Shown here piece after piece: positions 1-9,218 of a stretch of DNA of 64,000 bases; the first letter of the stretch is position 1; each line of letters starts with the position of its first letter. A program made the translations under genes and the position numbers. Source of the stretch: Streptomyces iakyrus. Its GTDB lineage: Bacteria; Actinomycetota; Actinomycetes; Streptomycetales; Streptomycetaceae. The stretch lies in NCBI RefSeq assembly GCF_000717055.1, contig NZ_JNXI01000035.1, positions 28,112-92,111 of the forward strand, written 5' to 3'. Below the pieces are notes generated by a model. That model did no database searches and was not told where the DNA came from. It was given only the letters and a program-made list of their open reading frames with translations.

Positions 1-387
1 CTTCGCCACGTTCGGCTGGGCGTAGTCGACGACCGTGATGCCCGCGTTCTCCTTCAGCGGCACGCCGAGACGCTCGCCGTCCGCGTGCCGCGCGGCGAGG
101 TTCTCGGTGATCGCCCGGTCGGCGATCGTGATGTTGAGGAAGCCGGGGCCGGAGACCTCGACGTCCTTGATCACGTCAGCGGTGACGATGTTGCCGACGA
201 CCTCCGTCGCCAGTTCCCGGGGGTTCGACTTGGCCTTCTTGGCGAGGGCCAGAATCCCGTTGGCCTGGAAGTCGGCCCGGTCGCTACGTCGCAGCAGCGG
301 GTCGGCGTCGGCCTCCGGCCGGGTGGCCGACAGGGCGTTCGCGAGACGCTGCTGGACTTGATCGGTGAGCGACGTGACCGAGGTCAT
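1..387 (-). CDS. argS: Arginyl-tRNA synthetase, N-terminal part (cut by window edge)
   Basis: Cytoplasmic enzyme that charges tRNA-Arg with arginine. The 129 visible codons start at an ATG (385-387) preceded by GAGGAG and read [15 protein letters not shown], followed by the additional N-terminal tRNA-binding domain typical of ArgS. The last visible residues, [11 protein letters not shown], are the segment that precedes the HIGH-type signature of this family. The rest of the gene lies outside the window. It is divergent from lysS, with about 140 bp between the starts. On the argS strand GATACT (complement of 430-435) could be a -10 hexamer. Confidence 0.93.
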   Translation of the reverse strand, partial: MTSVTSLTDQVQQRLANALSATRPEADADPLLRRSDRADFQANGILALAKKAKSNPRELATEVVGNIVTADVIKDVEVSGPGFLNITIADRAITENLAARHADGERLGVPLKENAGITVVDYAQPNVAK

Positions 388-530
388 GGGATGGGTGCCG
401 TTCTCCTCGTGGGAATCGATAGACACGCTCAGTATCCCACGGGGGGTAAAGCGGTTTTCGCGGGCGGGATGCCGTCTGGGAGAATGGGCACCGGCCGTTG
501 ACCGTACGGCTGCCCTGGAGAAAGAAGGAC

Positions 531-2279
531 GTGCCGATCGTGGCTCAGAGCACCGAGACCACCGACTGGGTCTCCCGTTTCGCGGATGAGGTCATCGAGG
601 AGTCGGAGCGTCGGGCCCCGGGCAAACCCGTCGTCGTCGCGTCCGGACTCTCCCCGTCCGGCCCCATCCACCTCGGGAACCTGCGCGAGGTCATGACCCC
701 GCACCTGGTCGCCGACGAGATCCGCCGCCGGGGCCACCAGGTGCGCCACCTGATCTCCTGGGACGACTACGACCGGTACCGCAAGGTGCCCAAGGGCATC
801 GCCGGGGTCGACGAGGAGGCCTGGGAGGAGCACATCGGCAAGCCCCTGACGTCCGTCCCGGCGCCGAAGGGCTCCTCGTACCCGAACTGGGCCGAGCACT
901 TCAAGGCCGCGATGATCGAGTCGCTGGCCGAGCTGGGCGTGGAGTTCGACGGGATCAGCCAGACCGAGCAGTACACCTCCGGCGTGTACCGCGAGCAGAT
1001 CCTGCACGCCATCAAGCACCGCGGCGACATCGACGCGATCCTCGACCAGTACCGCACGAAGAAGGCCCCGGCCAAGAAGCAGCAGGGGCAGAAGCCGGTC
1101 GACGAGGCCGAGCTGGAGGCCGCCGAGGGCTCCGGCGCGGCCGGTGAGGACGACGGCAGCTCCACCGCCGCCGGTTACTTCCCGTACAAGCCGTACTGCG
1201 GCAACTGCGAGAAGGACCTGACCACCGTCACCGCCTACGACGACGACTCCACCGAGCTGACGTACGCCTGCACCGCGTGCGGCTTCTCCGAGACGGTCCG
1301 GCTGAACGAGTTCAACCGCGGCAAGCTGGTCTGGAAGGTCGACTGGCCGATGCGGTGGGCGTACGAGGGCGTCGTGTTCGAGCCGAGCGGTGTCGATCAC
1401 TCCTCTCCCGGGTCGTCGTTCCAGGTGGGCGGGCAGATCGTCGGCATCTTCGGCGGCAAGCAGCCCATCGGGCCGATGTACGCCTTCGTCGGCATCAGCG
1501 GGATGGCGAAGATGTCGTCCTCGCGCGGTGGCGTGCCGACCCCGGCGGACGCCCTGAAGATCATGGAACCGCAGCTGCTGCGCTGGCTGTACGCCCGCCG
1601 GCGGCCCAACCAGTCCTTCAAGATCGCCTTCGACCAGGAGATCCAGCGGCTCTACGACGAGTGGGACAAGCTGGACGCCAAGGTCGCCGACGGCAGCGCC
1701 CTGTCGGCCGACGCGGCCGCGCACGCGCGCGCGGTGGGCACGGCCGCCGGTGAGCTGCGGCGCACGCCCCGGCCGCTGCCGTACCGGACGCTGGCGTCCG
1801 TCGCGGACATCACCGCCGGGCATGAGGACCAGGCGCTGCGCATCCTCAGCGAGCTCGACCCGGACCAGCCGCTGACCTCGCTCGACGAGGCCCGCCCGCG
1901 GTACGACCGGGCCGAGGCCTGGATCAACACGCACGTCCCCGCCGACCAGCGGACCATCGTGCGCGACGAGCCGGACACCGAGCTGCTGAAGTCGCTCGAC
2001 GAGCAGGGCCGCGAGTCGCTGCGGCTGCTGCTCGACGGGCTGGCCGAGCACTGGTCGCTCGACGGTCTGACGCACCTGGTGTACGGCGTGCCGAAGGTGC
2101 AGGCAGGGTTCTCCGCCGACGCCACGCCCAAGGAGCTGCCGCCGGAGATCAAGACGGCCCAGCGGTCCTTCTTCGCCCTGCTGTACCACCTGCTGGTGGG
2201 CCGGGACACGGGTCCGCGGCTGCCCACGCTGCTGCTGGCGGTGGGGCAGGAGCGGGTTCGGCACCTGCTCGGTGCGTAG
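531..2279 (+). CDS. lysS: Lysyl-tRNA synthetase, class I
   Basis: Charges tRNA-Lys with lysine. About 582 residues, the usual length for the class I enzyme, which is structurally unrelated to the class II LysRS of most bacteria. HLGN at residues 47-50 is the HIGH-type motif, and KMSSS lies at 327-331. Two CxxC pairs at roughly residues 223-252 (CGNC and CTAC) look like a zinc ribbon. Several starts are possible: ATG 498, GTG 531 (GGAG 10 nt upstream) and GTG 540 (AAGGA about 10 nt upstream). The conserved sequence begins around PIVAQSTET, so 531 or 540 is preferred. The gene ends just before a strong hairpin and faces the DUF2637 gene. Confidence 0.95.
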   Translation: MPIVAQSTETTDWVSRFADEVIEESERRAPGKPVVVASGLSPSGPIHLGNLREVMTPHLVADEIRRRGHQVRHLISWDDYDRYRKVPKGIAGVDEEAWEEHIGKPLTSVPAPKGSSYPNWAEHFKAAMIESLAELGVEFDGISQTEQYTSGVYREQILHAIKHRGDIDAILDQYRTKKAPAKKQQGQKPVDEAELEAAEGSGAAGEDDGSSTAAGYFPYKPYCGNCEKDLTTVTAYDDDSTELTYACTACGFSETVRLNEFNRGKLVWKVDWPMRWAYEGVVFEPSGVDHSSPGSSFQVGGQIVGIFGGKQPIGPMYAFVGISGMAKMSSSRGGVPTPADALKIMEPQLLRWLYARRRPNQSFKIAFDQEIQRLYDEWDKLDAKVADGSALSADAAAHARAVGTAAGELRRTPRPLPYRTLASVADITAGHEDQALRILSELDPDQPLTSLDEARPRYDRAEAWINTHVPADQRTIVRDEPDTELLKSLDEQGRESLRLLLDGLAEHWSLDGLTHLVYGVPKVQAGFSADATPKELPPEIKTAQRSFFALLYHLLVGRDTGPRLPTLLLAVGQERVRHLLGA

Positions 2280-2288
2280 GCGGTGACG

Positions 2289-2322
2289 GAGAAGGGGCCC
2301 TCGTGAGCGAGGGCCCCTTCTC
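2289..2322. terminator. Bidirectional terminator-type hairpin after lysS
   Basis: A perfect 15-bp inverted repeat (2289-2303 with 2308-2322) closes a four-base loop (tgag), 9 bp after the lysS stop and 25 bp before the stop of the convergent DUF2637 gene. It can serve both transcripts. No T-run follows, as is common in high-GC actinobacteria. Confidence 0.85.
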
Positions 2323-2346
2323 TTGTGGCGTCTTCTCTTGTGGCGT
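2317..2346. repeat. Two tandem 15-bp units
   Basis: CTTCTCTTGTGGCGT occurs twice head to tail (2317-2331 and 2332-2346). The first copy overlaps the right arm of the lysS terminator. It looks like a small slippage duplication in the gap between two convergent genes. Confidence 0.8.
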
Positions 2347-2347
2347 C

Positions 2348-3628
2348 TTACGCGATGTGGTCCTCTTCCAGTTCCGCCGTGTGGCGCTTCTGGAAGCGTT
2401 CCGCGAGGGACTTCAGTTCCCCGGGGCTCAGCGTCGTGCCGTAGGTGGCCTGGATGTTGTCGCCGAGGGCGCGGGGTGTGGGGTAGCTGCCGTCTATCGA
2501 CTGGCGGAACACCTGGTAGTACGCCTCCTCGTCCGGCTCGGGGGCCGGCGGGGTGCCGCCGCCGTCACCCAGTTCACGGGTGCGGTTCGGGCCCACCGGG
2601 ATGGGGAAGCTGCCGGTGTCCTCCGGGGAGGGCGCCCGGTCGTACTCGGGCTGGTACTGCTCGGCCTCCTGCTGTTCGGCGATCCACTGGGCGTAGTGCT
2701 CGGCGGGGTCGTAGTCGGGGTTGTAGCCGCCCTGGTACTCGACCTCGCGGGGGGTGTTGAACCAGGGACTCTGTTCCGGTTCCGGTTCGGGTTCCGGGTA
2801 CTCGGCGTCGTGGTTGCTCTCCAGCTCAGGGCGCTGTCCGCCGGGGGGCGCCGCCCTCTGCGGGTCGGGCGCCGGCCCGACGGCACGATGGCCCGTGGCC
2901 AGGTCGGCCTGCGGCGGGGGCGGGGGTATCAGCGCCGGCTCGATGCCCGCCGCCGCCAGCCCCGCCGGGGCGGTCTCCGCCAGGGGAACCCCGTAGCGCG
3001 CCAGCCGCAGCGGCATCAGGGACTCCACCGGGGCCTTCCTGCGCCAGGCCCGCCCGAAGCGGGAGCGCAGCCGGGCCTGGTAGACGAGACGTTCCTGCTC
3101 CAGCTTGATGACCTGGTCGTAGGAGCGGAGCTCCCAGAGCTTCATGCGGCGCCAGAGGAGGAACGTCGGCACGGGGGAGAGGAGCCACCGGGTGAGGCGG
3201 ACGCCCTCCATGTGCTTGTCGGCGGTGATGTCGGCGATACGGCCGATCGCGTGCCGGGCCGCCTCGACCGAGACCACGAACAGGATCGGGATCACCGCGT
3301 GCATGCCCACACCGAGCGGATCCGGCCACGCGGCAGCGCCGTTGAAGGCGATCGTCGCCGCCGTCAGCAGCCACGCCGTCTGCCGCAGCAGGGGGAACGG
3401 GATCCTGATCCAGGTGAGCAGCAGATCCAGGGCCAGCAGGACGCAGATGCCCGCGTCGATGCCGATCGGGAAGACGTAGGAGAAGTTCCCGAAGCCCTTC
3501 TTCAGGGCCAACTCGCGGACCGCCGCGTACGAACCGGCGAAACCGATGCCGGCGATGACCACGGCACCGGCCACCACCACGCCGATGAGAACGCGGTGCA
3601 TCCGAGTCAGTTGGATTGGCGCGGCCAC
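2348..3628 (-). CDS. DUF2637 family membrane protein
   Basis: About 426 residues. The N-terminal 130 residues contain about four hydrophobic segments (for example RVLIGVVVAGAVVIAGIGF) as in actinobacterial DUF2637 proteins. The C-terminal half is cytoplasmic-looking, rich in Pro, Glu and Tyr, and ends in a compact segment (RALGDNIQATYGTTLSPGEL) that resembles a small DNA-binding-like tail. GTG at 3626-3628 was chosen because GGGGAGGGGAG lies just upstream. The open frame extends a further 70 codons, but that stretch is Arg-rich and non-conserved. The molecular function is unknown. DUF2637 proteins are often linked to plasmid transfer or spdB-like genes, but nothing here shows that role. Confidence 0.8.
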   Translation of the reverse strand: MAAPIQLTRMHRVLIGVVVAGAVVIAGIGFAGSYAAVRELALKKGFGNFSYVFPIGIDAGICVLLALDLLLTWIRIPFPLLRQTAWLLTAATIAFNGAAAWPDPLGVGMHAVIPILFVVSVEAARHAIGRIADITADKHMEGVRLTRWLLSPVPTFLLWRRMKLWELRSYDQVIKLEQERLVYQARLRSRFGRAWRRKAPVESLMPLRLARYGVPLAETAPAGLAAAGIEPALIPPPPPQADLATGHRAVGPAPDPQRAAPPGGQRPELESNHDAEYPEPEPEPEQSPWFNTPREVEYQGGYNPDYDPAEHYAQWIAEQQEAEQYQPEYDRAPSPEDTGSFPIPVGPNRTRELGDGGGTPPAPEPDEEAYYQVFRQSIDGSYPTPRALGDNIQATYGTTLSPGELKSLAERFQKRHTAELEEDHIA

Positions 3629-3716
3629 CCGTACTCCCCTCCCCTTGCCTGTTGTTGCGCGCAACAGGGTGGCACACATGTGCGGAGGACGGGTGGCCGG
3701 TTCCCGTCGGGACGGT

Positions 3717-4628
3717 TCAGCTCTTCGACGCGGGCTTCTTCGACGGCGTGGCCGAGGCGCCCTTCGAGGGCTTGTCCGACGCCTCCTTGGAAGGCGCCTT
3801 CGAGGCCGGCTTCGACGCCGACGCGGACGGGTCACCACCCGCCTTGCCGCCGCCTTCGCCGTTCGCCTCGGACACCGCGCCCACCGCCTCCTTGGCGGCC
3901 TTCTTCGCGTCCTTCAGCATGTCCGAGCCGCTCGGCGTCTTGTCGCCGGCCAGACCCGCGCCGTAGTAGTCCAGCGTGACCACGACGTTCTCGACGCGCG
4001 CCACGACCGTCTGCTGCTTGAAGGTGCCTTCCTTCTTCTTCAGGTCGTAGTGCACGGCCGTCGCCTGGTCGCCCGTGCCGGCCACCGGCTCCGTCTTGAC
4101 GCTCTTGGCGCCCTCGACGGCCTGGGCCTCCTGGACCTGCTTCTCGAAGTGCTCCTGGGCCAGCTTGTCCGCCGGGCCACGGGTGACGTCCGATTCGAAG
4201 CGCAGCATCGACACGTTCAGCCAGCGGAACTGCGAGCCCTTCACGCCGTTGTTGTCGAGGCTGTTCCAGGAGCAGCTGCCGCGGGTCGAGATGTCGTCCG
4301 ACTTGCCCTCCTTGCCGGACTTGCCCTTCGGGACGAGGTCCTCCAGCGTCTTCTTGGAGAGCACCTTGCACGGCTCCGGCAGCTTGCCGTACGCCGCCGC
4401 CTGCACCGTCGGCGAGGGCTTCGCCGATGCCGACGCCGCGGCCTTCGCGGCCTTGTCCGTGCTGTCGCCGGAGCCGGAGTCCGAGGAGCAGCCGGCGGCG
4501 ACCAGCATCACGGGGACGGCGGCCGCGCAGACAAGGACGCGGTTGCGGCGCTTCGCTCGCTGGTCTCTCCCCCAGTGCCTAAACGGCCTGGGTGGTGCCC
4601 CCACTTCTCGCTGTGCTTGTCGCTGCAT
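3717..4628 (-). CDS. DUF3558-type secreted lipoprotein
   Basis: 303 residues. An Arg-rich N-terminus leads into a hydrophobic segment and a lipobox (LVAAGC, Cys47), so the protein should be anchored on the outer face of the membrane. The folded part has the actinobacterial DUF3558 pattern: LPEPCKVLS near the start, a second Cys in GSCSWNS, and a C-terminal strand region. The last 60 residues are low complexity (Ala, Ser, Lys, Pro). ATG at 4626-4628 is preceded by GAAGGA. The function is unknown. It is adjacent and co-directional to a second DUF3558 gene, which suggests local duplication and divergence. Confidence 0.82.
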   Translation of the reverse strand: MQRQAQREVGAPPRPFRHWGRDQRAKRRNRVLVCAAAVPVMLVAAGCSSDSGSGDSTDKAAKAAASASAKPSPTVQAAAYGKLPEPCKVLSKKTLEDLVPKGKSGKEGKSDDISTRGSCSWNSLDNNGVKGSQFRWLNVSMLRFESDVTRGPADKLAQEHFEKQVQEAQAVEGAKSVKTEPVAGTGDQATAVHYDLKKKEGTFKQQTVVARVENVVVTLDYYGAGLAGDKTPSGSDMLKDAKKAAKEAVGAVSEANGEGGGKAGGDPSASASKPASKAPSKEASDKPSKGASATPSKKPASKS

Positions 4629-4762
4629 GGTTCCTTCACTCATGACGCTCGTGGTTCCCTGCGGTCGGAACGGGTCCGAGTGGTCACCGTACGCGGTGAG
4701 GCAACCGTGTGTTCTTCCTTCGCGTGCTTTGCGGGCAGGGGTGAAGGGGCCGTGAAGAGGCC

Positions 4763-5581
4763 TCAGTCGCCCAGCGAATCGGCCAGCTGGGAGGCGAGTT
4801 TCTGCGCCCTGTCCTGCATTTCCTTGCTGTCCGGCACGACGCCGACGGTCGTCGGCTGCTCCGCGTACTCGATGGTCACGATGACGTTGGACGTGCGGAA
4901 CGCCACAGTCACCGTGCGCTGCTTGGCCGTCGAACCGGAACTGCTCAGCCCGTCGTCGAGGAACGCCTCGTCGCCGAGATCCTCCAGCACCCGGGGCTGC
5001 AGCTCGGTCGGCGTCACCGAGGGCGCCGCCGAGGGCGAGGAGGAACCGGACGAGGAGGGGGAGCCGCTGGGGGAGGCGGCCGAACCGCTCGCCGGGGCGC
5101 TGCCGGAGGCCGCCGTCTCGGTGGCCGTCGGGACCGGCAGGTGGGCCGACGCCTCCTGCTCCGCGAACAGCTGCTCGGCCTGACTGTCGTCGCTGACGGC
5201 GTTGTCGTAGGAGACGACCCGCTCGAAGTCGATCAGCAGATGGTCGGTGGCCGCGGCGGAGTCCACCTTCCAGCGGCAGCCGACCTTGCGGTCGGTGTCG
5301 AACGTGGTCGTCGGCTCGCCCTCGTAGGCCGTCTCGCGCTGCTTCTCGTCGCTGATCTGCCGGATGCCGGGGAGGAGTTCGTCGAGCGTGCTCTCGCCGA
5401 CCTCGGCGCAGGGGTCGGGCAGGGTGCGGTAGCGGCCGGGCTCGGCGGCGGGTGATGCCGTGCCCGTGTCGTCGGCGTTGGAGCCGTCCGTCGGGCCGTC
5501 GTCGGCCGAGCCGCCGGTGCAGCCGGCCAGTACCGCCGCGAGGAGCACGGCGATACCGGGTACGCACGCCTTTCGTTGCAC
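4763..5581 (-). CDS. DUF3558-type secreted lipoprotein (second copy)
   Basis: 272 residues. The signal peptide ends in a lipobox (AVLAGC, Cys21). LPDPCAEVGESTLDELLPG and a later VGCRWKVDS carry the two cysteines shared with the neighbouring DUF3558 protein. A long Ser/Pro/Ala linker (residues about 150-185) splits the domain. GTG at 5579-5581 has GAGGGGAG upstream. It lies 134 bp upstream of the other lipoprotein gene, on the same strand, and is divergent from rtcB. The role is unknown. Confidence 0.82.
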   Translation of the reverse strand: MQRKACVPGIAVLLAAVLAGCTGGSADDGPTDGSNADDTGTASPAAEPGRYRTLPDPCAEVGESTLDELLPGIRQISDEKQRETAYEGEPTTTFDTDRKVGCRWKVDSAAATDHLLIDFERVVSYDNAVSDDSQAEQLFAEQEASAHLPVPTATETAASGSAPASGSAASPSGSPSSSGSSSPSAAPSVTPTELQPRVLEDLGDEAFLDDGLSSSGSTAKQRTVTVAFRTSNVIVTIEYAEQPTTVGVVPDSKEMQDRAQKLASQLADSLGD

Positions 5582-5752
5582 GTGGTGGCTCCCCTCGGTA
5601 CGGATATTGGCTTGCCGCCGTACGGCGGGCGATGAACACAATGTGTATCGCACGCACTGCCGTGGACGCCGGTCCGATTTCCCTTTCGTCGACCTTGGCT
5701 CCGGTATTTGCTGTTGAGGACTTCTGTTCGACTACGGGGGATTGAGGGCGTT

Positions 5753-6946
5753 ATGTCGTATGTAGAGATACCGGGTGCGAAGGTGCCGATCCGGATGTGG
5801 ACCGACCCGGCCTCGGTCGAGGAGGGCGCGCTCCAGCAGCTCCGGAACGTCGCCACGCTGCCGTGGATCAAGGGTCTGGCGGTCATGCCCGACGTGCACT
5901 ACGGCAAGGGTGCGACGGTCGGCTCGGTCATCGCGATGCGGGGTGCGGTGTGCCCGGCGGCGGTGGGCGTCGACATCGGCTGCGGAATGTCGGCCGTGCG
6001 GACGTCGCTGACGGCGAACGACCTGCCCGGCGACCTGTCCCGGCTGCGGTCGAGGATCGAGCAGGCTATCCCGGTGGGCCGGGGGATGCACGACGACCCG
6101 GTGGATCCGGCGCGGTTCCATGGGCTGGCCACCGCGGGGTGGGACGACTTCTGGTCGCGGTTCGGCGGGGTGGCGGAAGCGGTCAAGTTCCGTCAGGAGC
6201 GCGCCACCAAGCAGATGGGAACGCTCGGCGGAGGAAACCACTTCGTCGAGGTTTGCACAGATACGACCGGTTCTGTCTGGCTGATGCTGCACTCCGGTTC
6301 CCGGAACATCGGCAAGGAACTGGCCGAGCACCACATCGGCGTGGCCCAGAAGCTCCCGCACAACCAGGGCTTGGTCGACCGCGACCTCGCGGTCTTCATC
6401 GCGGACACCCCGCAGATGGCGGCCTACCGCAACGACCTGTTCTGGTCGCAGGAGTACGCGAAGCACAACCGCTCGATCATGATGGCGCTCCTGAAGGACG
6501 TGGTCCGCAAGGAGTTCAAGAAGGCCAAGCCGACCTTCGAGCCGGAGATCAGCGCGCACCACAACTACGTGGCCGAGGAGCGCTACGACGGGATGGACCT
6601 GCTCGTGACCCGCAAGGGCGCGATCCGGGCCGGCTCCGGCGAGTACGGGATCATCCCGGGCTCCATGGGCACGGGTTCGTACATCGTGAAGGGACTCGGC
6701 AACGCCAAGTCCTTCAACTCCGCCTCGCACGGCGCGGGCCGGCGCATGAGCCGCAACGCGGCCAAGCGCCGGTTCACCACGAAGGACCTGGAGCAGCAGA
6801 CCCAGGGTGTGGAGTGCCGCAAGGACTCCGGCGTCGTCGATGAGATCCCCGGCGCGTACAAGCCGATCGAGCAGGTCATCGACCAGCAGCGGGACCTCGT
6901 GGAGGTCGTGGCGAAGCTGAAGCAGGTCGTCTGCGTGAAGGGCTGA
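5753..6946 (+). CDS. rtcB: RtcB family RNA ligase
   Basis: 397 residues. RtcB proteins join RNA ends carrying 2',3'-cyclic phosphate or 3'-phosphate to 5'-OH ends, using GTP and Mn2+. Visible signatures are VDIGCGM (Asp74 and Cys77, metal ligands), GTLGGGNHFVEV, LHSGSRNIGKE and SHGAGRRMSR, whose His326 matches the guanylylated histidine of the family. All core residues appear intact. ATG 5753 follows GAGGG, and an upstream TTG would add 15 unconserved residues. No rtcA or archease gene is adjacent, so the RNA substrate (tRNA repair, 16S rRNA or other) cannot be inferred. The gene converges on the SDR gene with a gap of only 12 bp. Confidence 0.93.
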   Translation: MSYVEIPGAKVPIRMWTDPASVEEGALQQLRNVATLPWIKGLAVMPDVHYGKGATVGSVIAMRGAVCPAAVGVDIGCGMSAVRTSLTANDLPGDLSRLRSRIEQAIPVGRGMHDDPVDPARFHGLATAGWDDFWSRFGGVAEAVKFRQERATKQMGTLGGGNHFVEVCTDTTGSVWLMLHSGSRNIGKELAEHHIGVAQKLPHNQGLVDRDLAVFIADTPQMAAYRNDLFWSQEYAKHNRSIMMALLKDVVRKEFKKAKPTFEPEISAHHNYVAEERYDGMDLLVTRKGAIRAGSGEYGIIPGSMGTGSYIVKGLGNAKSFNSASHGAGRRMSRNAAKRRFTTKDLEQQTQGVECRKDSGVVDEIPGAYKPIEQVIDQQRDLVEVVAKLKQVVCVKG

Positions 6947-6958
6947 CCCGCCCCGGTC

Positions 6959-7735
6959 CTACGCCTCCCGGTGCACCTTGGTGTTGGACGCCTGGGCGCG
7001 GGGGCGCAGGACGAGGAGGTCGACGTTGACGTGGGCGGGGCGGGTGACCGCCCATGTGATCGTCTCGGCCACGTCGTCGGCGGTGAGGGGTTCGGCGACG
7101 CCCTGGTAGACCTTCTCCGCCTTCTCCTTGTCGCCGCCGAAGCGGGTCAGGGCGAACTCGTCCGTCTTGACCATGCCGGGGGCGATCTCGATGACGCGGA
7201 CCGGCTGTCCGACGATCTCCAGGCGGAGGGTCTCGGCGAGGACGTGGGCGCCGTGCTTGGCGGCGACGTAGCCACCGCCGCCCTCGTAGGTGCCGTGGCC
7301 GGCGGTGGAGGAGACGACCACGACCGTTCCGTCGCCGCTCGCGACCAGCTTGGGCAGCAGGGCCTGGGTGAGGTTGAGGGTGCCGATGACGTTCGTCTCG
7401 TACATCCGGCGCCAGTCGGCCGGGTCGCCGGTCGCGACCGGGTCTGCGCCGAGCGCGCCGCCCGCGTTGTTGACCAGCACGCCGATCGTCTTGAACGCCG
7501 TGGCGAACTCGTCGACGGCTGCGCGGTCGGTGACGTCGAGGGCGTACGCCGTGGCCTGGTGGCCGGCCTTGGTGATCTCCTCGGCCAGGGCCTCGATGCG
7601 GTCCTTGCGGCGCGCGGTGAGGACGACGCGGTAGCCCGCCGCGGCGAGCTGCCGGGCCGTGGCGGCGCCGATCCCGCTGCTCGCACCCGTGACGACGGCG
7701 ATGCGGGAGGCTGCGGGCGGGGCTGCGGTGGCCAT
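6959..7735 (-). CDS. SDR family NAD(P)-dependent oxidoreductase
   Basis: 258 residues, a classical short-chain dehydrogenase. TGASSGIG near residue 17 binds the cofactor, NNAG follows at about residue 90, and the catalytic set is visible as Ser in VVSSTAG with YVAAK. ATG at 7733-7735 is preceded by GAGGAG. The substrate cannot be told from sequence. The SnoaL-like gene starts divergently 124 bp away, and the two may share a promoter region. Confidence 0.9.
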   Translation of the reverse strand: MATAAPPAASRIAVVTGASSGIGAATARQLAAAGYRVVLTARRKDRIEALAEEITKAGHQATAYALDVTDRAAVDEFATAFKTIGVLVNNAGGALGADPVATGDPADWRRMYETNVIGTLNLTQALLPKLVASGDGTVVVVSSTAGHGTYEGGGGYVAAKHGAHVLAETLRLEIVGQPVRVIEIAPGMVKTDEFALTRFGGDKEKAEKVYQGVAEPLTADDVAETITWAVTRPAHVNVDLLVLRPRAQASNTKVHREA

Positions 7736-7859
7736 GGGTGCTCCTCGGGTCCTCGGACGTGCGGGGGCCCGGCGTGCGTGTCGGGCCCGCGGCCAGGATA
7801 GGCGGGCCCCGCGGTGGGAGAATGAGACCGGGTGGTCCCCTGTTCTCCCGGAGGCGATC

Positions 7860-8294
7860 ATGGGCGAGGCACGTGAGGTCATGGACCGGCTCACGGACGC
7901 GGTCACCGCACACACCGATCTGAAGGTCGTCGGCGAGCTCTACGCCGAGGACGCGGTCGCCTTCACGCCCGACGAGGGCGAGCTGCGCGGACGCGACAGC
8001 ATCGTCGAGTACTGGCGGACGATGACGGAGGCGGTTCCCGGCGCGACGTTCGAGGTGCTGCACTCCTACGAGGCCGGTGACACGGCCATCGACGAGGGGA
8101 TCTACCGCGGCCGCAACACCGGGCCGCTGGAGCTGCCAGGCGGCGAGACGCTGCCGCCGACGCAGAAGGAGGTCCGGATCCGCGGGGTGGACATCGCCAC
8201 GGTGAAGGACGGACGGATCGTCGACTACCGGTTGTACTTCGACGAGATGGACTTCCTCGGGCAGTTGGGGCTGCTGCCCGACGAGCCGTTCTGA
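7860..8294 (+). CDS. SnoaL-like / NTF2-fold protein
   Basis: 144 residues with the NTF2-like layout: an N-terminal helix (EVMDRLTDAVTAH), YAEDAVAFTP, a GRDSIVEYW helix, and C-terminal strands ending in DGRIVDYRLYFDEMDF. This resembles SnoaL-like ester cyclase and isomerase folds, many of which have no known substrate. ATG 7860 has GGAGG upstream. It is a stand-alone gene divergent from the SDR gene. Confidence 0.8.
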   Translation: MGEAREVMDRLTDAVTAHTDLKVVGELYAEDAVAFTPDEGELRGRDSIVEYWRTMTEAVPGATFEVLHSYEAGDTAIDEGIYRGRNTGPLELPGGETLPPTQKEVRIRGVDIATVKDGRIVDYRLYFDEMDFLGQLGLLPDEPF

Positions 8295-8310
8295 GGCTCC
8301 CTGGGGCCGG

Positions 8311-8646
8311 TCAGTTTCCCCGCGGGGCGTACATGATGACCGCCATGCCGGCGAGGCAGACCAGGGCGCCCGTGATGTCCCAGCGGTCGGGGCGGTAGCC
8401 GTCCGCGACCACGCCCCACAGGATCGAACCGGCGACGAAGATCCCGCCGTACGCGGCGAGGACGCGGCCGAAGTGGGCGTCGGGCTGGAACGTCGCGACG
8501 AAGCCGTAGGCGCCGAGCGCGAGGACGCCACCGGCCGCCCAGAGCCAGCCCTTGTGTTCGCGCACGCCCTGCCAGACGAGCCAGGCGCCGCCGATTTCGA
8601 GGAGGGCGGCGAGGGCGAAGAGAGCGGCGGAGCGCAGGACGGACAT
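8311..8646 (-). CDS. YnfA family small membrane protein
   Basis: 111 residues, four predicted membrane helices, and the conserved pattern [12 protein letters not shown] followed by [19 protein letters not shown] and [18 protein letters not shown]. This matches the UPF0060/YnfA family, whose fold resembles small multidrug resistance transporters. The substrate is unknown. It converges on the SnoaL-like gene. Confidence 0.88.
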   Translation of the reverse strand: MSVLRSAALFALAALLEIGGAWLVWQGVREHKGWLWAAGGVLALGAYGFVATFQPDAHFGRVLAAYGGIFVAGSILWGVVADGYRPDRWDITGALVCLAGMAVIMYAPRGN

Positions 8647-8685
8647 GGCGGTCAGCTTCGCATGTGCGCCCGTTGACGCCGGGTG

Positions 8686-9093
8686 TCAGTCGCCGGGGTT
8701 GCCGGCGTCGTAGCGCTCGCGGGCGTCCTTGACCTCGTCGAAGTGGTTCTCCGCCCAGTCCTTCACGGCCGTGAGCAGCAGGGCCAGATTGTGGCCCAGG
8801 GGCGTGAGTTCGTAGTCCACGCGGACCGGGACGGACGGGGTGACGGTGCGGGTGAGGAGGCCGTCGCGCTCCAGTGAGCGCAGGGTCTGGGTGAGCATCT
8901 TGGGGCTGACGCCGGCGATCTTGCGGCCGAGGTCGCTGTAGCGCAGGGGGCCCGGGGCGAGCGCGGACACCACGAGGCTGACCCACTTGTCGCTGATGCG
9001 GTCCAGGAGCTGGTTGGTGGGGCAGCCCTTCAGGAAGGCGTCGTACTCGATGCGGGCCTGCTCGCGCCGCTGGGCCGCCGTCATGGTCGCCAT
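8686..9093 (-). CDS. HxlR family transcriptional regulator
   Basis: 135 residues with one winged helix. CPTNQLLDRISDKW carries the N-terminal cysteine found in redox-responsive HxlR proteins (QorR, YodB types). SDLGRKIAGVSPKMLTQTLR is the recognition region, and YELTPLGHNL is the usual C-terminal signature. ATG 9091-9093 follows GGAGGTGA. It is divergent from an NAD(P)H-dependent oxidoreductase gene, a common pairing in which the regulator represses the enzyme until a quinone or electrophile modifies the cysteine. That specific response is an inference here. Confidence 0.9.
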   Translation of the reverse strand: MATMTAAQRREQARIEYDAFLKGCPTNQLLDRISDKWVSLVVSALAPGPLRYSDLGRKIAGVSPKMLTQTLRSLERDGLLTRTVTPSVPVRVDYELTPLGHNLALLLTAVKDWAENHFDEVKDARERYDAGNPGD

Positions 9094-9125
9094 GGCTCAC
9101 CTCCGGGGTACGTACGCACTCGTGG

Positions 9126-9151
9126 GTAACTACTTACCGATGGATAGTAAC
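9126..9151. promoter_or_regulatory. Candidate HxlR operator between divergent genes
   Basis: An AT-richer island in the 125-bp divergent gap contains the inverted repeat GTAA-n4-TTAC (9126-9137), followed by AGTAAC (9146-9151), the inverse of GTTACT. HxlR-family operators are typically made of such GTAAC/GTTAC half sites. Assignment to this regulator rests on position and composition. Confidence 0.45.
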
Positions 9152-9218
9152 TCTTCCTAGGGTTGTGCGCAGTGGCCGGGAGGACGTCCCGGACAGCGAC
9201 GATCCAGGGAGCTGTGCT

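Noticed and set aside
429..2264. Minus-strand frame of 611 codons opposite lysS
   Set aside because: Low-complexity product and antisense to a conserved tRNA synthetase.
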